From NCBI GenBank assembly GCA_910575695.1, contig CAJTGJ010000014.1, positions 30,484 to 94,483 on the forward strand: a stretch of DNA of 64,000 nucleotides, in the 5' to 3' direction. The first letter of the stretch is position 1; each line of letters begins with the position of its first letter. The notes under the pieces were generated by a model that searched no databases, was not told the DNA's origin, and worked only from the letters and a program-made list of their open reading frames with translations. Source of the stretch: Oscillospiraceae bacterium. GTDB taxonomy: Bacteria; Bacillota; Clostridia; Oscillospirales; Oscillospiraceae. This document shows positions 1-8,793 of the stretch, in pieces. Both the position numbers and the translations under genes were made by a program.

Positions 1-36
1 ATTATAAATAACATCATTTGAAAAAGGAGAATAGCT

Positions 37-408
37 ATGCTGAAAATTACCGCAATCGGGAACCTGACCAACGATGTGGAGCTGAAGTGCCATGAGGACG
101 GCAAGCCCTACGCCATCCTGCGTATCGCCTCCGACCGCCGCTACCGGGACCGGGAGGGCAACAAGCTCACCGATTTCATCTCCATCAAGGTCCGGGGCGC
201 GCTGGCGGAGCGCTGCGCCGCTTTCGCCTGGAAGGGCTGCAAGCTGGCCGCCTCCGGCGACTTCGAGACCATCACCTTCGCGGAGGACCCCACCCGCCAG
301 CCGGGATTTCTCATCAAAGCCACCGAGGTGGAGTTCCTGTCCCCCCGGAAGGTGGAGGAGGCCGCTGGCGCGGCCAGCGAGGATGGCTGTGCCAGTGAGG
401 CCGCCTGA
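37..408 (+). CDS. ssb: Single-stranded DNA-binding protein, short ICE type
   Basis: This 123-residue protein has the OB-fold layout of bacterial SSB: an N-terminal MLKITAIGNLTNDVEL strand and an ISIKVRGALAERC segment near residues 48-60. SSB coats the single strand made during conjugative transfer or replication. The C-terminus is Ala-rich and lacks the acidic DDDIPF-like tip used to recruit host proteins, so it may be a plain ssDNA binder. An AAGGAG Shine-Dalgarno precedes the ATG. Its stop overlaps the next start in a TGATG junction, so it heads the cargo operon visible here. The family call is firm; the role in transfer is inferred. Confidence 0.85.
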   Translation: MLKITAIGNLTNDVELKCHEDGKPYAILRIASDRRYRDREGNKLTDFISIKVRGALAERCAAFAWKGCKLAASGDFETITFAEDPTRQPGFLIKATEVEFLSPRKVEEAAGAASEDGCASEAA

Positions 409-1340
409 TGCGCAACACCGGAACCATATACAGCAGTACGGAGCGCAGCCCCACCGTCTTGCCTGAGATGGCTGAACTGCTCCCCCCGCTGACGGGGGAG
501 CAGCTCGCCGCCCTGGAAACGGACATCCTGAAAAACGGCTGCTACTCCCCGGTCATCGTCAACGAGGACATGGTGGTCATTGACGGCCACAACCGGCAGA
601 GGCTGTGCCAGCAGCACGGCCTGCCCTACCAGATGGCCGTGTTCTCGTTTGAAGATATGCTGGAGGCCAAGCAGTGGGCGCTGGACACCCAGAAGGGCCG
701 CCGAAATCTGGACAAGTGGGAGCTGGGCAAGATCGCCCTCCGCTTGAAACCGGATATCGAGGCCAGGGCTAAAGAAAATATGTCGCTTGGTGGGCAGGCA
801 TACCGTCCCAGTGACATCGGTGAGAAAGGTTTTGCGAATTCGCAAAGCCTTCCTCCTGCCATAAATACCACGAAAGAATTGGCAAGCGCTGTGGGCATCG
901 GGCAGCAAACTATGAGCAGAGTAATACAGATCGATGAACACGCCCCTGCCGCCGTGAAGGAAGCACTGGACAGCGGTGACCTGTCCATTAATCAGGGATA
1001 CAACATCACGCAGCAGGTGCGGGAGCTGCCGGAGGAGCAGCGGGACGAGGCCGCCGCCCTGGCGGTAGAGCTGGAAAAGGCGAAAAAGGAGATCCGGCAG
1101 TGTGACGCGGAGGCCGACCGAAGGGGCAGAATCGCGGATTTGTTCTGCAAAGCCTTTGAAAAGGCCGTGCTGCTGACCCCCACAGAGGAAAACGTCCGCA
1201 TCTGGACGGAATGCACCCGCATGACACGGGAGGAGATCGAGGACAGCGTGAAGGACGCCCGTGAGTTGGCGGAGGTGTTCACCGCTATCGCCGGCATTCT
1301 GGAAACGCTGCTGCCGGGAGGTGACGGCGATGCCGGATGA
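408..1340 (+). CDS. ParB-like nuclease-domain protein
   Basis: The 310-residue protein has an N-terminal ParB/sulfiredoxin-type domain; residues 58-71 (IDGHNRQRLCQQHG) match the 'GxxRxxA' box. A helix-turn-helix-like stretch (ELASAVGIGQQTMSR) lies near the middle. ParB-family proteins bind DNA in partitioning or regulation. No ParA ATPase lies beside it, and the element also carries ParM/ParR, so a regulatory or DNA-processing role is as likely as partitioning. It overlaps ssb by one base. Confidence 0.7.
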   Translation: MRNTGTIYSSTERSPTVLPEMAELLPPLTGEQLAALETDILKNGCYSPVIVNEDMVVIDGHNRQRLCQQHGLPYQMAVFSFEDMLEAKQWALDTQKGRRNLDKWELGKIALRLKPDIEARAKENMSLGGQAYRPSDIGEKGFANSQSLPPAINTTKELASAVGIGQQTMSRVIQIDEHAPAAVKEALDSGDLSINQGYNITQQVRELPEEQRDEAAALAVELEKAKKEIRQCDAEADRRGRIADLFCKAFEKAVLLTPTEENVRIWTECTRMTREEIEDSVKDARELAEVFTAIAGILETLLPGGDGDAG

Positions 1341-2076
1341 GTTGTCTGTCCGCCAGTGGCAGGAACAGTTCCGGGCCGGGGCCTTTGAGCGCTCCGACTA
1401 CGCCACACAATGCAAGGCGGGCTGGTACGATTGGTTCTGCCAGGACCACGCTCTCGCCGGACGGCTGAAGAAGATAGGCCGGGTGGTTATGGGCATCACC
1501 GACCCCTTCATCCTGGACAATTACTATGTCTGGTTCAAGAACAACTGCCCCCTGAATGGGCCGCTGTATGACGATGCCCGCTTCGAGCCGCTGTCCGGGA
1601 ATCGGGATGGGAAATATTTTGTGATCTCCTTGGACAGCCCCCATGAGCGCATGAAGTGGGCGCTGGTCACGGAGCGGTACGGCTTTGACGCGCCGGAGTT
1701 CGACTGTCGGGATATCCGGGAGATGATCCGCTACGTCAACAGCATCGGCCCGGAGCTGCAGAAGGGCGTCATTCCCCCGTTTATTGCGGAGAAAGACGCT
1801 GTAACCGCCTATGCCAGACAGCGCGGGGAGCCGGAGGGCCTCCACATCTACCGGGACGGGGAGCATCACTACAGCTACACCTCCCGGAAGGACCGGTGCA
1901 AACGGACGGTGTTGGCGGCGGCCAGCCTGGAGGTCGCGCCTGTCGGTTTCGTTCCCGAGCAGGCCCATGCCGTCAAAGGGATGTATCTCTATTGCCCGGA
2001 GGATGTTGGGATACCGCTGCCGGAGCATCCCAAAAATATCAAAAAATATCGTGAAAAGAAAGGGGTGGAGCGATGA
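1330..2076 (+). CDS. Conserved hypothetical ICE cargo protein
   Basis: A 248-residue soluble protein of unknown function. The ATG at 1330 is preferred to an in-frame ATG at 1261 because GGAGG lies about 9 bases upstream and it overlaps the preceding stop by 11 bases, as is typical here. No catalytic motif is recognised; Trp/Tyr-rich patches (GWYDWFC, YYVWFKNNC) suggest a folded domain. The C-terminus is basic and ends KKYREKKGVER, one of many similar tails in this operon. Confidence 0.7.
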   Translation: MPDELSVRQWQEQFRAGAFERSDYATQCKAGWYDWFCQDHALAGRLKKIGRVVMGITDPFILDNYYVWFKNNCPLNGPLYDDARFEPLSGNRDGKYFVISLDSPHERMKWALVTERYGFDAPEFDCRDIREMIRYVNSIGPELQKGVIPPFIAEKDAVTAYARQRGEPEGLHIYRDGEHHYSYTSRKDRCKRTVLAAASLEVAPVGFVPEQAHAVKGMYLYCPEDVGIPLPEHPKNIKKYREKKGVER

Positions 2077-2492
2077 GCAAACAGCAGCCCGCGCGGGCGG
2101 CGGGGCCTCCCAAGCCCCTCCTGCCCCCTGCGGCGGAGGACGAGATCATGGACGTGCTGTCCGCCAATATGCGGATCAGCTCCGGGGAGATCGCCGCCAT
2201 TTTGAAAAAACACGGTGTGTCCGGGGACGCGGAAGCCCTCCAGAACAGCTACCGAAAGCGGCTGGGCCAGCGGCTGATGTCCAGCATCCGGGATGAGAAC
2301 GGCAGACGGGAGGTGCTGGCCCGCGGCAGCGAGTACATCGTGATAGAGTGCTGCAGCGACCGGCAGGACCTCAAAGCCATACGTTACCGCATCCGGCGCC
2401 AGATGAAGGGGCTGGACGTATCTTCCGGGAAGGTGCGGGGCCGCATCCGTGTGCTGGATCAACTGCTCTCCCGGTTCCGAAAGGCGGGCTGA
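2073..2492 (+). CDS. Hypothetical protein with winged-helix-like region
   Basis: A 139-residue basic protein of unknown function. Residues about 22-50 (EIMDVLSANMRISSGEIAAILKKHGV) look like a helix-turn-helix, and the C-terminal half is Arg-rich, so nucleic-acid binding is plausible but unproven. It overlaps the previous stop in an ATGA junction. Confidence 0.6.
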   Translation: MSKQQPARAAGPPKPLLPPAAEDEIMDVLSANMRISSGEIAAILKKHGVSGDAEALQNSYRKRLGQRLMSSIRDENGRREVLARGSEYIVIECCSDRQDLKAIRYRIRRQMKGLDVSSGKVRGRIRVLDQLLSRFRKAG

Positions 2493-2494
2493 CC

Positions 2495-3601
2495 ATGGGG
2501 CTGAAAGACATCATCCGGGCCATCCGGGAGTACCCCGCCGCCCGCGCCGAGCTGGAGACCGCCCGGTCTGGGCTGCGGCAGGCACAGCAGGCGCTGGAAC
2601 AGAGCGAACAGGAGCAAGGCTCACTGCGGCTCACATTGGAGGAGCAAAAGGACCACACGAAGTTTCTGTCCAGCAAAGCAGAGGCGCTTCAGGACGCCCT
2701 GGAGGAGTTCTGCCCCCGGCTGTCCACGCCGGAGGAGTTGAAACGGTTTTACGATGCCATCTCCCCCGACATGGACCCCAGCGGCTTCACGCTGTACCGC
2801 ATGGCGAAGGAACTGACGGGAATCGATGTGCCGTCCTGTTTCCCTTATGAGGACAACCGGGGACTGTTTGAGGAGATGAGTGGGCATCAGCTTTTAGACT
2901 GGCTGACCGCCGTTCACTTCCAGGCGGTGGATTGGGATATCATCCCCGGCACCACCTACGAGGCCGCCACGCTGCGGGAGGTGGACACCTCCACCCCCGA
3001 ATACCAGGCATTTGAAAAGCAGCTCTATGGGAAGGTGCTGGAACGAATGGGATTTCAAGATATTTTAGCACCCGATCCGCAAGCGAATTTAGTAACAGAA
3101 TTGAAGCTGTACAGCCCTTTAAGAGCAGAGATGGCAGGGGGCGAATATGCTTCACGACTCCTGGCAGGGGATGAACTGTCTGCCCCCGAATTTCGTGACG
3201 CAATCCTTCAAGGACTCAAGGACGAACTGACACCAGAGCAGGAAAAAAGGGGCCTCATGGTCTACTATGACGGATTGGAGGCTGTGAATGAAAAGGTCGT
3301 TTCGCTGTTCCCTTCGGTGGAAGTCATAGACGGTGAATTATACGGCGTTGCCGTTTGCCAGATCAAGGATGAACTTACCCTGCTCGAACTGGCCGAGTTG
3401 AAGGAGTATTGTACGGCGCAGTATGTGGGCGGCTGGGGCATGGGCTATGAGCAGCATCCCCACAAGACCTCATCTGGAGAGATGTACATCAGTTTCTGGC
3501 GTGACAAGGACTTTTTTATCCTGACAAAAGAGGAACTGGAACCGGAGAAATCGCCCAGCCGTCCCACGCATCAACCGAAACGAGGATGTGACGCGCGATG
3601 A
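2495..3601 (+). CDS. Hypothetical protein with N-terminal coiled coil
   Basis: A 368-residue protein. The start at 2495 is chosen over a longer frame from 2348 because it directly follows the upstream stop. Residues about 12-60 are Glu/Gln/Leu-rich with heptad character, predicted coiled coil. The remainder is a soluble domain that I cannot assign. The last about 90 residues (ELYGVAVCQIKDELTLLEL, then a Trp/Gly-rich stretch) look like a separate small domain. It ends in a basic tail (PKRGCDAR). Confidence 0.65.
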   Translation: MGLKDIIRAIREYPAARAELETARSGLRQAQQALEQSEQEQGSLRLTLEEQKDHTKFLSSKAEALQDALEEFCPRLSTPEELKRFYDAISPDMDPSGFTLYRMAKELTGIDVPSCFPYEDNRGLFEEMSGHQLLDWLTAVHFQAVDWDIIPGTTYEAATLREVDTSTPEYQAFEKQLYGKVLERMGFQDILAPDPQANLVTELKLYSPLRAEMAGGEYASRLLAGDELSAPEFRDAILQGLKDELTPEQEKRGLMVYYDGLEAVNEKVVSLFPSVEVIDGELYGVAVCQIKDELTLLELAELKEYCTAQYVGGWGMGYEQHPHKTSSGEMYISFWRDKDFFILTKEELEPEKSPSRPTHQPKRGCDAR

Positions 3602-4254
3602 GCAGCAGAATCACCGAGGTCAACAAGGACACCTTCTGGGCGCTGATTGCCCAGGCGAAGGAGCATCCGGGCGGCCCCAGCGAGTGGCTGATGGAACGGC
3701 TGATGGACCTGGGGCCGGAGCAGGCGAAAAAGTTTGATGACATTGCCTGTGCCTACACCAGCTTGGCTTATCAGTACGGGTTGTGGACCGCCGCCTCCGT
3801 CATGGAGCGCGGTGGCTGCACGGATGACGGTTTCATCGATTTCCGGGGCTGGCTGATCGCCCAGGGCCGGGAGGTGTACATGGCGGCGCTGAAGGACCCG
3901 GACTCCCTGGCTGATGCGGCGGACTATCAGGATCAGCGCTTTGTCTGTCTCCCCCACATGGGGGACCGCGCCTACGAGGAACTCACGGGCCGAGAGATAT
4001 ATGAGGATTTTGACCCGGCTGGGTATGACGCTCTGAAATCGGAACTGAAGCAGGACATCGTGTACGGCGATGGGATCGGGTATCCCTATGACGCCGCCGA
4101 CGCACAGGTCTATCTGCCCCGCCTGTGCCAGAGATATATGCCAGAAGGGGTGAACATCGGCACTTGGAATATAAACAGTTTGGAGATTAGAGCGGCCCGC
4201 GCAACCGCTCAGAAAAGCAAAAAAATCAAGAAGGATCGGGGTGATTCCAGATGA
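3598..4254 (+). CDS. DUF4240 domain protein
   Basis: The 218-residue sequence starts with the DUF4240 signature: NKDTFWALIAQAK, then FDDIACAYTSLAYQYGLWTAA and DDGFIDFRGWLIAQGREVY. The family's biochemical role is unknown; members occur on bacterial mobile elements. It overlaps both neighbours by four bases (ATGA), implying translational coupling with the downstream parM. The tail KKIKKDRGDSR is lysine-rich and ends in Arg. Confidence 0.75.
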   Translation: MSSRITEVNKDTFWALIAQAKEHPGGPSEWLMERLMDLGPEQAKKFDDIACAYTSLAYQYGLWTAASVMERGGCTDDGFIDFRGWLIAQGREVYMAALKDPDSLADAADYQDQRFVCLPHMGDRAYEELTGREIYEDFDPAGYDALKSELKQDIVYGDGIGYPYDAADAQVYLPRLCQRYMPEGVNIGTWNINSLEIRAARATAQKSKKIKKDRGDSR

Positions 4255-5180
4255 GCGAGACCATCACCATCGGGGTGGACCACGGCTACTACGCTATGAA
4301 AACAACGCATTTCTCGTTCCCCACCGGGCTGGTTCAGTACGAACATGAACCCTACACCAGCAAAGATGTACTGGAATGCGGCGGCAAATTCTATGTGGTG
4401 GGCAGCGGGCGGCAGCCGCTCCAGAAAGACAAAACGGTCACAGAGGACTACTACCTCTTGACCCTCGCCGCTATTGCCAAAGAGCTGGCCCACCGGGGTG
4501 CGGAACCCACCGCCGCTGTCCATCTTGCGGCGGGCCTGCCCCTCACCAGCTTCGGGCGGGACAAGAAGAAGTTCCGGGCCTACCTGCTCCGGGACGGCCA
4601 GCCGGTGTCCTTCCGCTACGAGGGTATCGCCTACACCGTCACCATCGCGGAGGTGTCCCTGTTCCCCCAGGGGTACGCCGCCGTGCTGGCCCAGCAGGAA
4701 TTGCTGGACGAACCCTCCGTCATTGTGGCGGACATCGGGGGCTGGACGGTAGACCTGATGCGGCTGGACAACCGCGTCCCCAACGCCGCCACCTGCCGGA
4801 GCCTGGAGCTGGGCATGATCCGCTGCTTGGATGAGATCGCGGAGCAGGTGCGCCGCGCCCTGGGTCTGTCCATGACGGCGGCACAGATCGAAAGCATCCT
4901 CCGGGGCGAGGCAGGCAGCATGGGCGAACAGGCCAGGGAGATCATCCATCGAGAAGCTGGGGCCTATGTCCGCCGCCTGCTGTCCGCCATCACGGAGAGC
5001 GGTCTGGACGCCCGCGCCATGCCCGCCGTCTTCCTGGGCGGCGGGGCGGCGCTGCTGAAGCGCCACGTTGGGGCCACAGACGGCCTTTGCCGGCCTTTTA
5101 TCCTGGATGACGTATGTCTGAACGCCAAAGGCTACGAACGCCTTGTGGGCCAGTTGTCGCGGGCCGTTGGCAATGGGTGA
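4251..5180 (+). CDS. parM: ParM/StbA-like actin-family segregation ATPase
   Basis: The 309-residue protein shows the actin-fold nucleotide motifs of the ParM/Alp group: IGVDHGYYAMKT (phosphate 1), IVADIGGWTVDL (phosphate 2) and AVFLGGGAALL (adenosine). ParM filaments push plasmid copies apart through an adaptor bound at a centromere. The following small gene fits the adaptor ParR. On an ICE this pair would stabilise the excised circular form. No parC repeat array is recognised beside it. Confidence 0.85.
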   Translation: MSETITIGVDHGYYAMKTTHFSFPTGLVQYEHEPYTSKDVLECGGKFYVVGSGRQPLQKDKTVTEDYYLLTLAAIAKELAHRGAEPTAAVHLAAGLPLTSFGRDKKKFRAYLLRDGQPVSFRYEGIAYTVTIAEVSLFPQGYAAVLAQQELLDEPSVIVADIGGWTVDLMRLDNRVPNAATCRSLELGMIRCLDEIAEQVRRALGLSMTAAQIESILRGEAGSMGEQAREIIHREAGAYVRRLLSAITESGLDARAMPAVFLGGGAALLKRHVGATDGLCRPFILDDVCLNAKGYERLVGQLSRAVGNG

Positions 5181-5475
5181 GAAGCGGCGGGTGAACCTCT
5201 CGCTGAACCTCTCCACGCCCCACCACCGGGAGGCGTGGGGCATCATCCGCGCTATCCCCGCTGGCCAGCGGACAGACGCTTTGTGCCGGATGATCTGCAA
5301 GGGACATAGGCGGGACAGGCTGCTGGAGGAGATCCGAGCGGTCATCCGGGAGGAACTGCGGGACGTGGAATTTATCTCAGCACAAGAAAAAACCGAGCAG
5401 CCGCAGGCCGGGGACGTGGATGAAAGCGTCCTCGGCTTTCTGCTTGCGCTGCAGAATGATGGAGGTGACGAATGA
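5173..5475 (+). CDS. parR: ParR-like centromere-binding adaptor
   Basis: A 100-residue protein beginning at the ATG that overlaps the parM stop by 8 bases. The N-terminal RRVNLSLNLSTPHHREAW strand followed by helices fits a ribbon-helix-helix DNA-binding fold, and the C-terminal acidic tail fits the ParM-contact region of ParR. The assignment leans on the position directly after parM; sequence alone is weaker. Confidence 0.65.
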   Translation: MGEKRRVNLSLNLSTPHHREAWGIIRAIPAGQRTDALCRMICKGHRRDRLLEEIRAVIREELRDVEFISAQEKTEQPQAGDVDESVLGFLLALQNDGGDE

Positions 5476-6634
5476 TCTGATCCGTTATTTTGATATGTTC
5501 GCGGGGATCGGCGGCTTCCGGGCCGGACTGACCCGCGCGGGCGGTTTCCAGTGTGTCGGCCACTGCGAGATCGACAAGTACGCCGACGCCAGCTACCGTG
5601 CCATCCATGACATCGGAGAGGAGGAAGTATACTATCCAGACGCCAGAGAAATTGACCCCGGCGGAATGCCGGACTTCGACCTGCTTTGCGGCGGATTTCC
5701 TTGTCAATCTTGGTCAGCGGCAGGAAATCGACTTGGCTTCGCTGACCCCAGAGGAACTCTCTTCTTTGAGATTGCCCGACTGGCTGAAGCCCGAAAGCCT
5801 GCGTATCTGCTGCTTGAAAATGTTCCCCGCCTTTTACAGCATGACCAGGGACAGGCGTTTGCGACCATCCTCGCCGCGCTTCATGAGCTGGGGTATGGTC
5901 TCGAATGGAATGTGTGCAACAGCGCAGACCACGGGACTCCTCAATCGCGGAAAAGGCTGTTCCTTGTCGGATATCTTGATCCCCGATGCGCCGGCCAGGT
6001 ATTTCCTCTCCCCGGAAATGACGGCAAGGCTCTTATACAGCTCATTGGAGGAGCGCAGGGATACCGGGTCTACGATATCGCAGGAGTCGCCTGCACCCAA
6101 ACCGCAGGCTCAGGCGGCACCGGAGCCAAAACAGGACTGTACCTGATTCCGCCTGACGCCGCCTTTGTGGATCTGTCTGTTGGGGAACCCAGACGGACCG
6201 ATACCGCCCGGTGCCTCACCGCCCGGTACGGGCAGACCACCCTTTCCAACCACAGAGCTGAGCGATCCGGGGTGCTGCTTATCAAAGAGGGAACCAAACA
6301 GGGCTATGCGGAGGCCGCCCCCGGCGACAGCGTGGACCTGGGATTTCCAAACAGCAGAACCAGAGCGGGCCGGGTGAGCAAGCTGGCCCATGACGCCGCC
6401 AGTGTGCAGGGCATCGTGGAACGGGGCGGGCGTATCCGCCGCCTCATGCCCAGGGAGTGTCTCCGGCTCCAAGGCTTCGCAGAAGATCAGATCGACCGCC
6501 TGCTGGCCATCACCTCGGACGCCCAGGCGTATAAACAGGCGGGCAATTCTGTCACCGTCAATGTGATTGAGGCCATAGGCCGCCGAATCCGGGCGGTGGA
6601 TGAACAGCTCCGAAGGGAGGATGCGGCCGCATGA
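5459..6634 (+). CDS. C5-cytosine DNA methyltransferase
   Basis: About 391 residues with the C5-MTase motifs in order: I (FDMFAGIGGFRAGL), IV with the catalytic Cys (GGFPCQSWSAAG), VI (ENVPR), VIII (QSRKRLFLVGY) and X (AGNSVTVNVIEAIG). It transfers methyl from SAM to cytosine C5. No restriction endonuclease lies next to it, so it looks like an orphan methylase protecting transferred DNA. The start is uncertain: ATG codons at 5456 and 5459 both lie inside parR and lack a clear Shine-Dalgarno, so it is probably translated by coupling. Confidence 0.9.
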   Translation: MEVTNDLIRYFDMFAGIGGFRAGLTRAGGFQCVGHCEIDKYADASYRAIHDIGEEEVYYPDAREIDPGGMPDFDLLCGGFPCQSWSAAGNRLGFADPRGTLFFEIARLAEARKPAYLLLENVPRLLQHDQGQAFATILAALHELGYGLEWNVCNSADHGTPQSRKRLFLVGYLDPRCAGQVFPLPGNDGKALIQLIGGAQGYRVYDIAGVACTQTAGSGGTGAKTGLYLIPPDAAFVDLSVGEPRRTDTARCLTARYGQTTLSNHRAERSGVLLIKEGTKQGYAEAAPGDSVDLGFPNSRTRAGRVSKLAHDAASVQGIVERGGRIRRLMPRECLRLQGFAEDQIDRLLAITSDAQAYKQAGNSVTVNVIEAIGRRIRAVDEQLRREDAAA

Positions 6635-7599
6635 GTGAGATCGGCATCAAGGACCAATGCTTCGGTGTGGAGGTGGAGATGACGGGCATCACCCGCAGGC
6701 AGGCCGCTGAAGCTCTGGCCACCTATTTTGGGACATCGCCCCAATACCTGGGGACCTATTACGACACCTGGGGCGTGACCGACCCGGAGGGCAAGGTGTG
6801 GAAGCTGATGAGCGACAGCAGTATCCGTGGGGAGCGGAAAATAGACTTCGGTTACAGATCCACCAGTGATGGCGAGTATCAGGTAGAGATGGTCACGCCA
6901 AAGCTGACCTACGCCGAACTGCCCAAGCTCCAGGAATGTGTGCGCCGGGTGCGAAAGGCCGGGGCCAAGGCCAACGGCTCCTGCGGCATCCACGTCCATG
7001 TGGATGCTTCCAATCACAACCGCCAGAGCCTGAAGAACCTGATCGGCATCATGTATTCCAAAGAGGATATCCTGTTCAAAGCCTTGCAGGTGAGCGAGTC
7101 CAGAGCAGAGCGCTGGTGCAAAAAGGTACGGGAACCCATGCTGCGGCAGGCCCGGACACTGTCCTCAGATGAAACCACAGACCTCACCCAACTGGAACAA
7201 GTCTGGTATGAGGGGGATGTGGCAGACAGAGAACATTATAACTGGACCAGATACCACGCCTTAAATCTGCATTCTGTCTTTTACCGCGGCACCGTGGAAT
7301 GGCGGTGCTTTAATTCTACCCTCCACGCCGGGAAGGTGGCCGCATACGTCAACCTGTGCCTCGCCATCTCCGCCCAGGCCATCGCCCAGCGCAGCACCGT
7401 CATGCGCAAGACCCACAGCGAGAACGAGCTGTTCACCTTCCGGGTCTGGCTGGTGCGGCTGGGGCTCAACGGCGAGGAGTTCAAGCACACCCGTGACCAT
7501 TTACTCGCCCACCTGGAAGGAGATAGGGCGTGGCGACACGATAAGGACAGCTATGAAGTCAATAAAAAGAAGAAAAACCGCCGTGAAACGGAGAGATGA
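6631..7599 (+). CDS. Amidoligase-family protein
   Basis: A 322-residue protein matching the amidoligase-2 (COOH-NH2 ligase, glutamine-synthetase-like fold) family: an early FGVEVEMTGITRRQA segment, SCGIHVHVDAS in the middle and HALNLHSVFYRGTVEWRCF later. This pattern of Glu, His and Arg metal/ATP-site residues is typical. These enzymes are predicted to form isopeptide or gamma-glutamyl bonds. The gene two positions downstream is a gamma-glutamylcyclotransferase, a pairing known from comparative genomics. Substrate unknown. The tail is KKKKNRRETER. Confidence 0.8.
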   Translation: MSEIGIKDQCFGVEVEMTGITRRQAAEALATYFGTSPQYLGTYYDTWGVTDPEGKVWKLMSDSSIRGERKIDFGYRSTSDGEYQVEMVTPKLTYAELPKLQECVRRVRKAGAKANGSCGIHVHVDASNHNRQSLKNLIGIMYSKEDILFKALQVSESRAERWCKKVREPMLRQARTLSSDETTDLTQLEQVWYEGDVADREHYNWTRYHALNLHSVFYRGTVEWRCFNSTLHAGKVAAYVNLCLAISAQAIAQRSTVMRKTHSENELFTFRVWLVRLGLNGEEFKHTRDHLLAHLEGDRAWRHDKDSYEVNKKKKNRRETER

Positions 7600-7601
7600 C
7601 A

Positions 7602-7853
7602 ATGAAAATTTGCATTGACGAGCGCACCTATGAGGGCAGCGCCACGGAGATCATGGAGCAGCTCCGGCAGCAGACCTTCGACCCCACCGAGTACCCGGAT
7701 ACGGAGAGCTATATCTACCAGCTTCGGAGCAACTTCATCCGGACCACCGACCTGGACTGCCCCCTGCCGGACTCCGGTGTGGAGGGGCAGGCGCTGGCCA
7801 TGTTCGCCCATCTGGCCAAGGCCGGGGCGCTGGTCATTCTGGAGGAGAACTGA
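7602..7853 (+). CDS. Small hypothetical protein between amidoligase and GGCT
   Basis: An 83-residue acidic protein. ATG at 7602 has GGAGAG about 6 bases upstream; an ATG at 7596 is the alternative. Its position between the amidoligase and the cyclotransferase suggests a shared pathway, possibly as the peptide or protein substrate. That is inference only; no motif is recognised. Confidence 0.55.
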   Translation: MKICIDERTYEGSATEIMEQLRQQTFDPTEYPDTESYIYQLRSNFIRTTDLDCPLPDSGVEGQALAMFAHLAKAGALVILEEN

Positions 7854-7854
7854 G

Positions 7855-8373
7855 ATGGAAAATACACTGTATTTCGCCTATGGCAGCAACATCAACCTGG
7901 GCCAGATGGAGTACCGCTGCCCGGACGCCTCGGTGGTGGGGCCGGTGGTACTGGAGGGCTGGGAACTGCTGTTCCGCAGAGGCGGCTTCGCCACCATCGC
8001 CCCCAAGGAGGGCAAGACCGTCCAGGGCCTGCTGTGGAGCATCACCCCGGCGTGTGAGCGCTCCCTGGATCGCTACGAGGGCTATCCCCGCTTTTATGAC
8101 AAGAAGATGGTCATCGTCCGGGACAGCGAGGGCCGCTCTCTGTCTGTTATGGCCTATATTATGGATGACCGCTTCCGGGAACCCATGCTGCCCGCCGAGT
8201 CCTACTACAACGGTATCCTGGAGGGCTACCAACAGAACGGACTGCCGGTGTCTGCGTTGAAAAAGGCATGGGAACACGCTGTGCGGGAGGTGCATCAGGA
8301 GACGGAACGGATCAACGCCAGCATTTTTGACCGCCCCAAGCCGCCGAAACGGCGGGACGGTCATGACCGCTGA
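7855..8373 (+). CDS. Gamma-glutamylcyclotransferase-like (AIG2/GGCT fold)
   Basis: A 172-residue protein with the GGCT/AIG2 signature: N-terminal LYFAYGSNINLGQM, then a central ERSLDRYEGYPRFYDKK containing the predicted acid Glu. GGCTs release 5-oxoproline from gamma-glutamyl amines, so it would undo or trim bonds made by an amidoligase. GGAGG precedes the ATG at 7855. It ends in a basic tail (KPPKRRDGHDR). Confidence 0.85.
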   Translation: MENTLYFAYGSNINLGQMEYRCPDASVVGPVVLEGWELLFRRGGFATIAPKEGKTVQGLLWSITPACERSLDRYEGYPRFYDKKMVIVRDSEGRSLSVMAYIMDDRFREPMLPAESYYNGILEGYQQNGLPVSALKKAWEHAVREVHQETERINASIFDRPKPPKRRDGHDR

Positions 8374-8397
8374 GGTCATGATGGGAGGAGAAACACT

Positions 8398-8793
8398 ATG
8401 TCCAGTAAAAAAATCTCGTTGACCGGCGAGGTGCATATCAGCACTGGCAGCGTCTATACCACCGTGGACGCGCTGGAGGCCATGAAGGTCATTGGCGTGG
8501 CCTACGGCCTCTACAGCCACGCGGAGGAGAGCAGGGACCAATGTGTCGCGCTGGATGAGAGCGGGGACCGCCCCGCCCTTGTTGTGCAGGAGGATATCAG
8601 CCACCACGGGAGTCCCCTGTGGGAGACGGTCCGTACCCTGACCGATGACCCCAGACAGATCCAGCGGTATCTGGCTTTCCGGGACACACTGAAGATGCTG
8701 CGGGAGATGGATCGGGAACAGGAGCGCCCGCCTGTTCCCCAAACACCGGCGCGGGACCCCAAAAAAGACAGGAACAAGTACCATGATCGGTGA
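8398..8793 (+). CDS. Conserved hypothetical cargo protein
   Basis: A 131-residue protein with GGAGGAG ahead of the ATG. No domain recognised. The tail after about residue 110 is Pro/Lys-rich and ends KKDRNKYHDR. The last codons contain the ATG of the next gene. Confidence 0.55.
   Translation: MSSKKISLTGEVHISTGSVYTTVDALEAMKVIGVAYGLYSHAEESRDQCVALDESGDRPALVVQEDISHHGSPLWETVRTLTDDPRQIQRYLAFRDTLKMLREMDREQERPPVPQTPARDPKKDRNKYHDR

Noticed and set aside
5553..6146. Overlapping plus-strand frame inside the C5-methyltransferase
   Set aside because: Its product has no motif, while the methylase motifs I, IV, VI and VIII span the same bases in the other frame.
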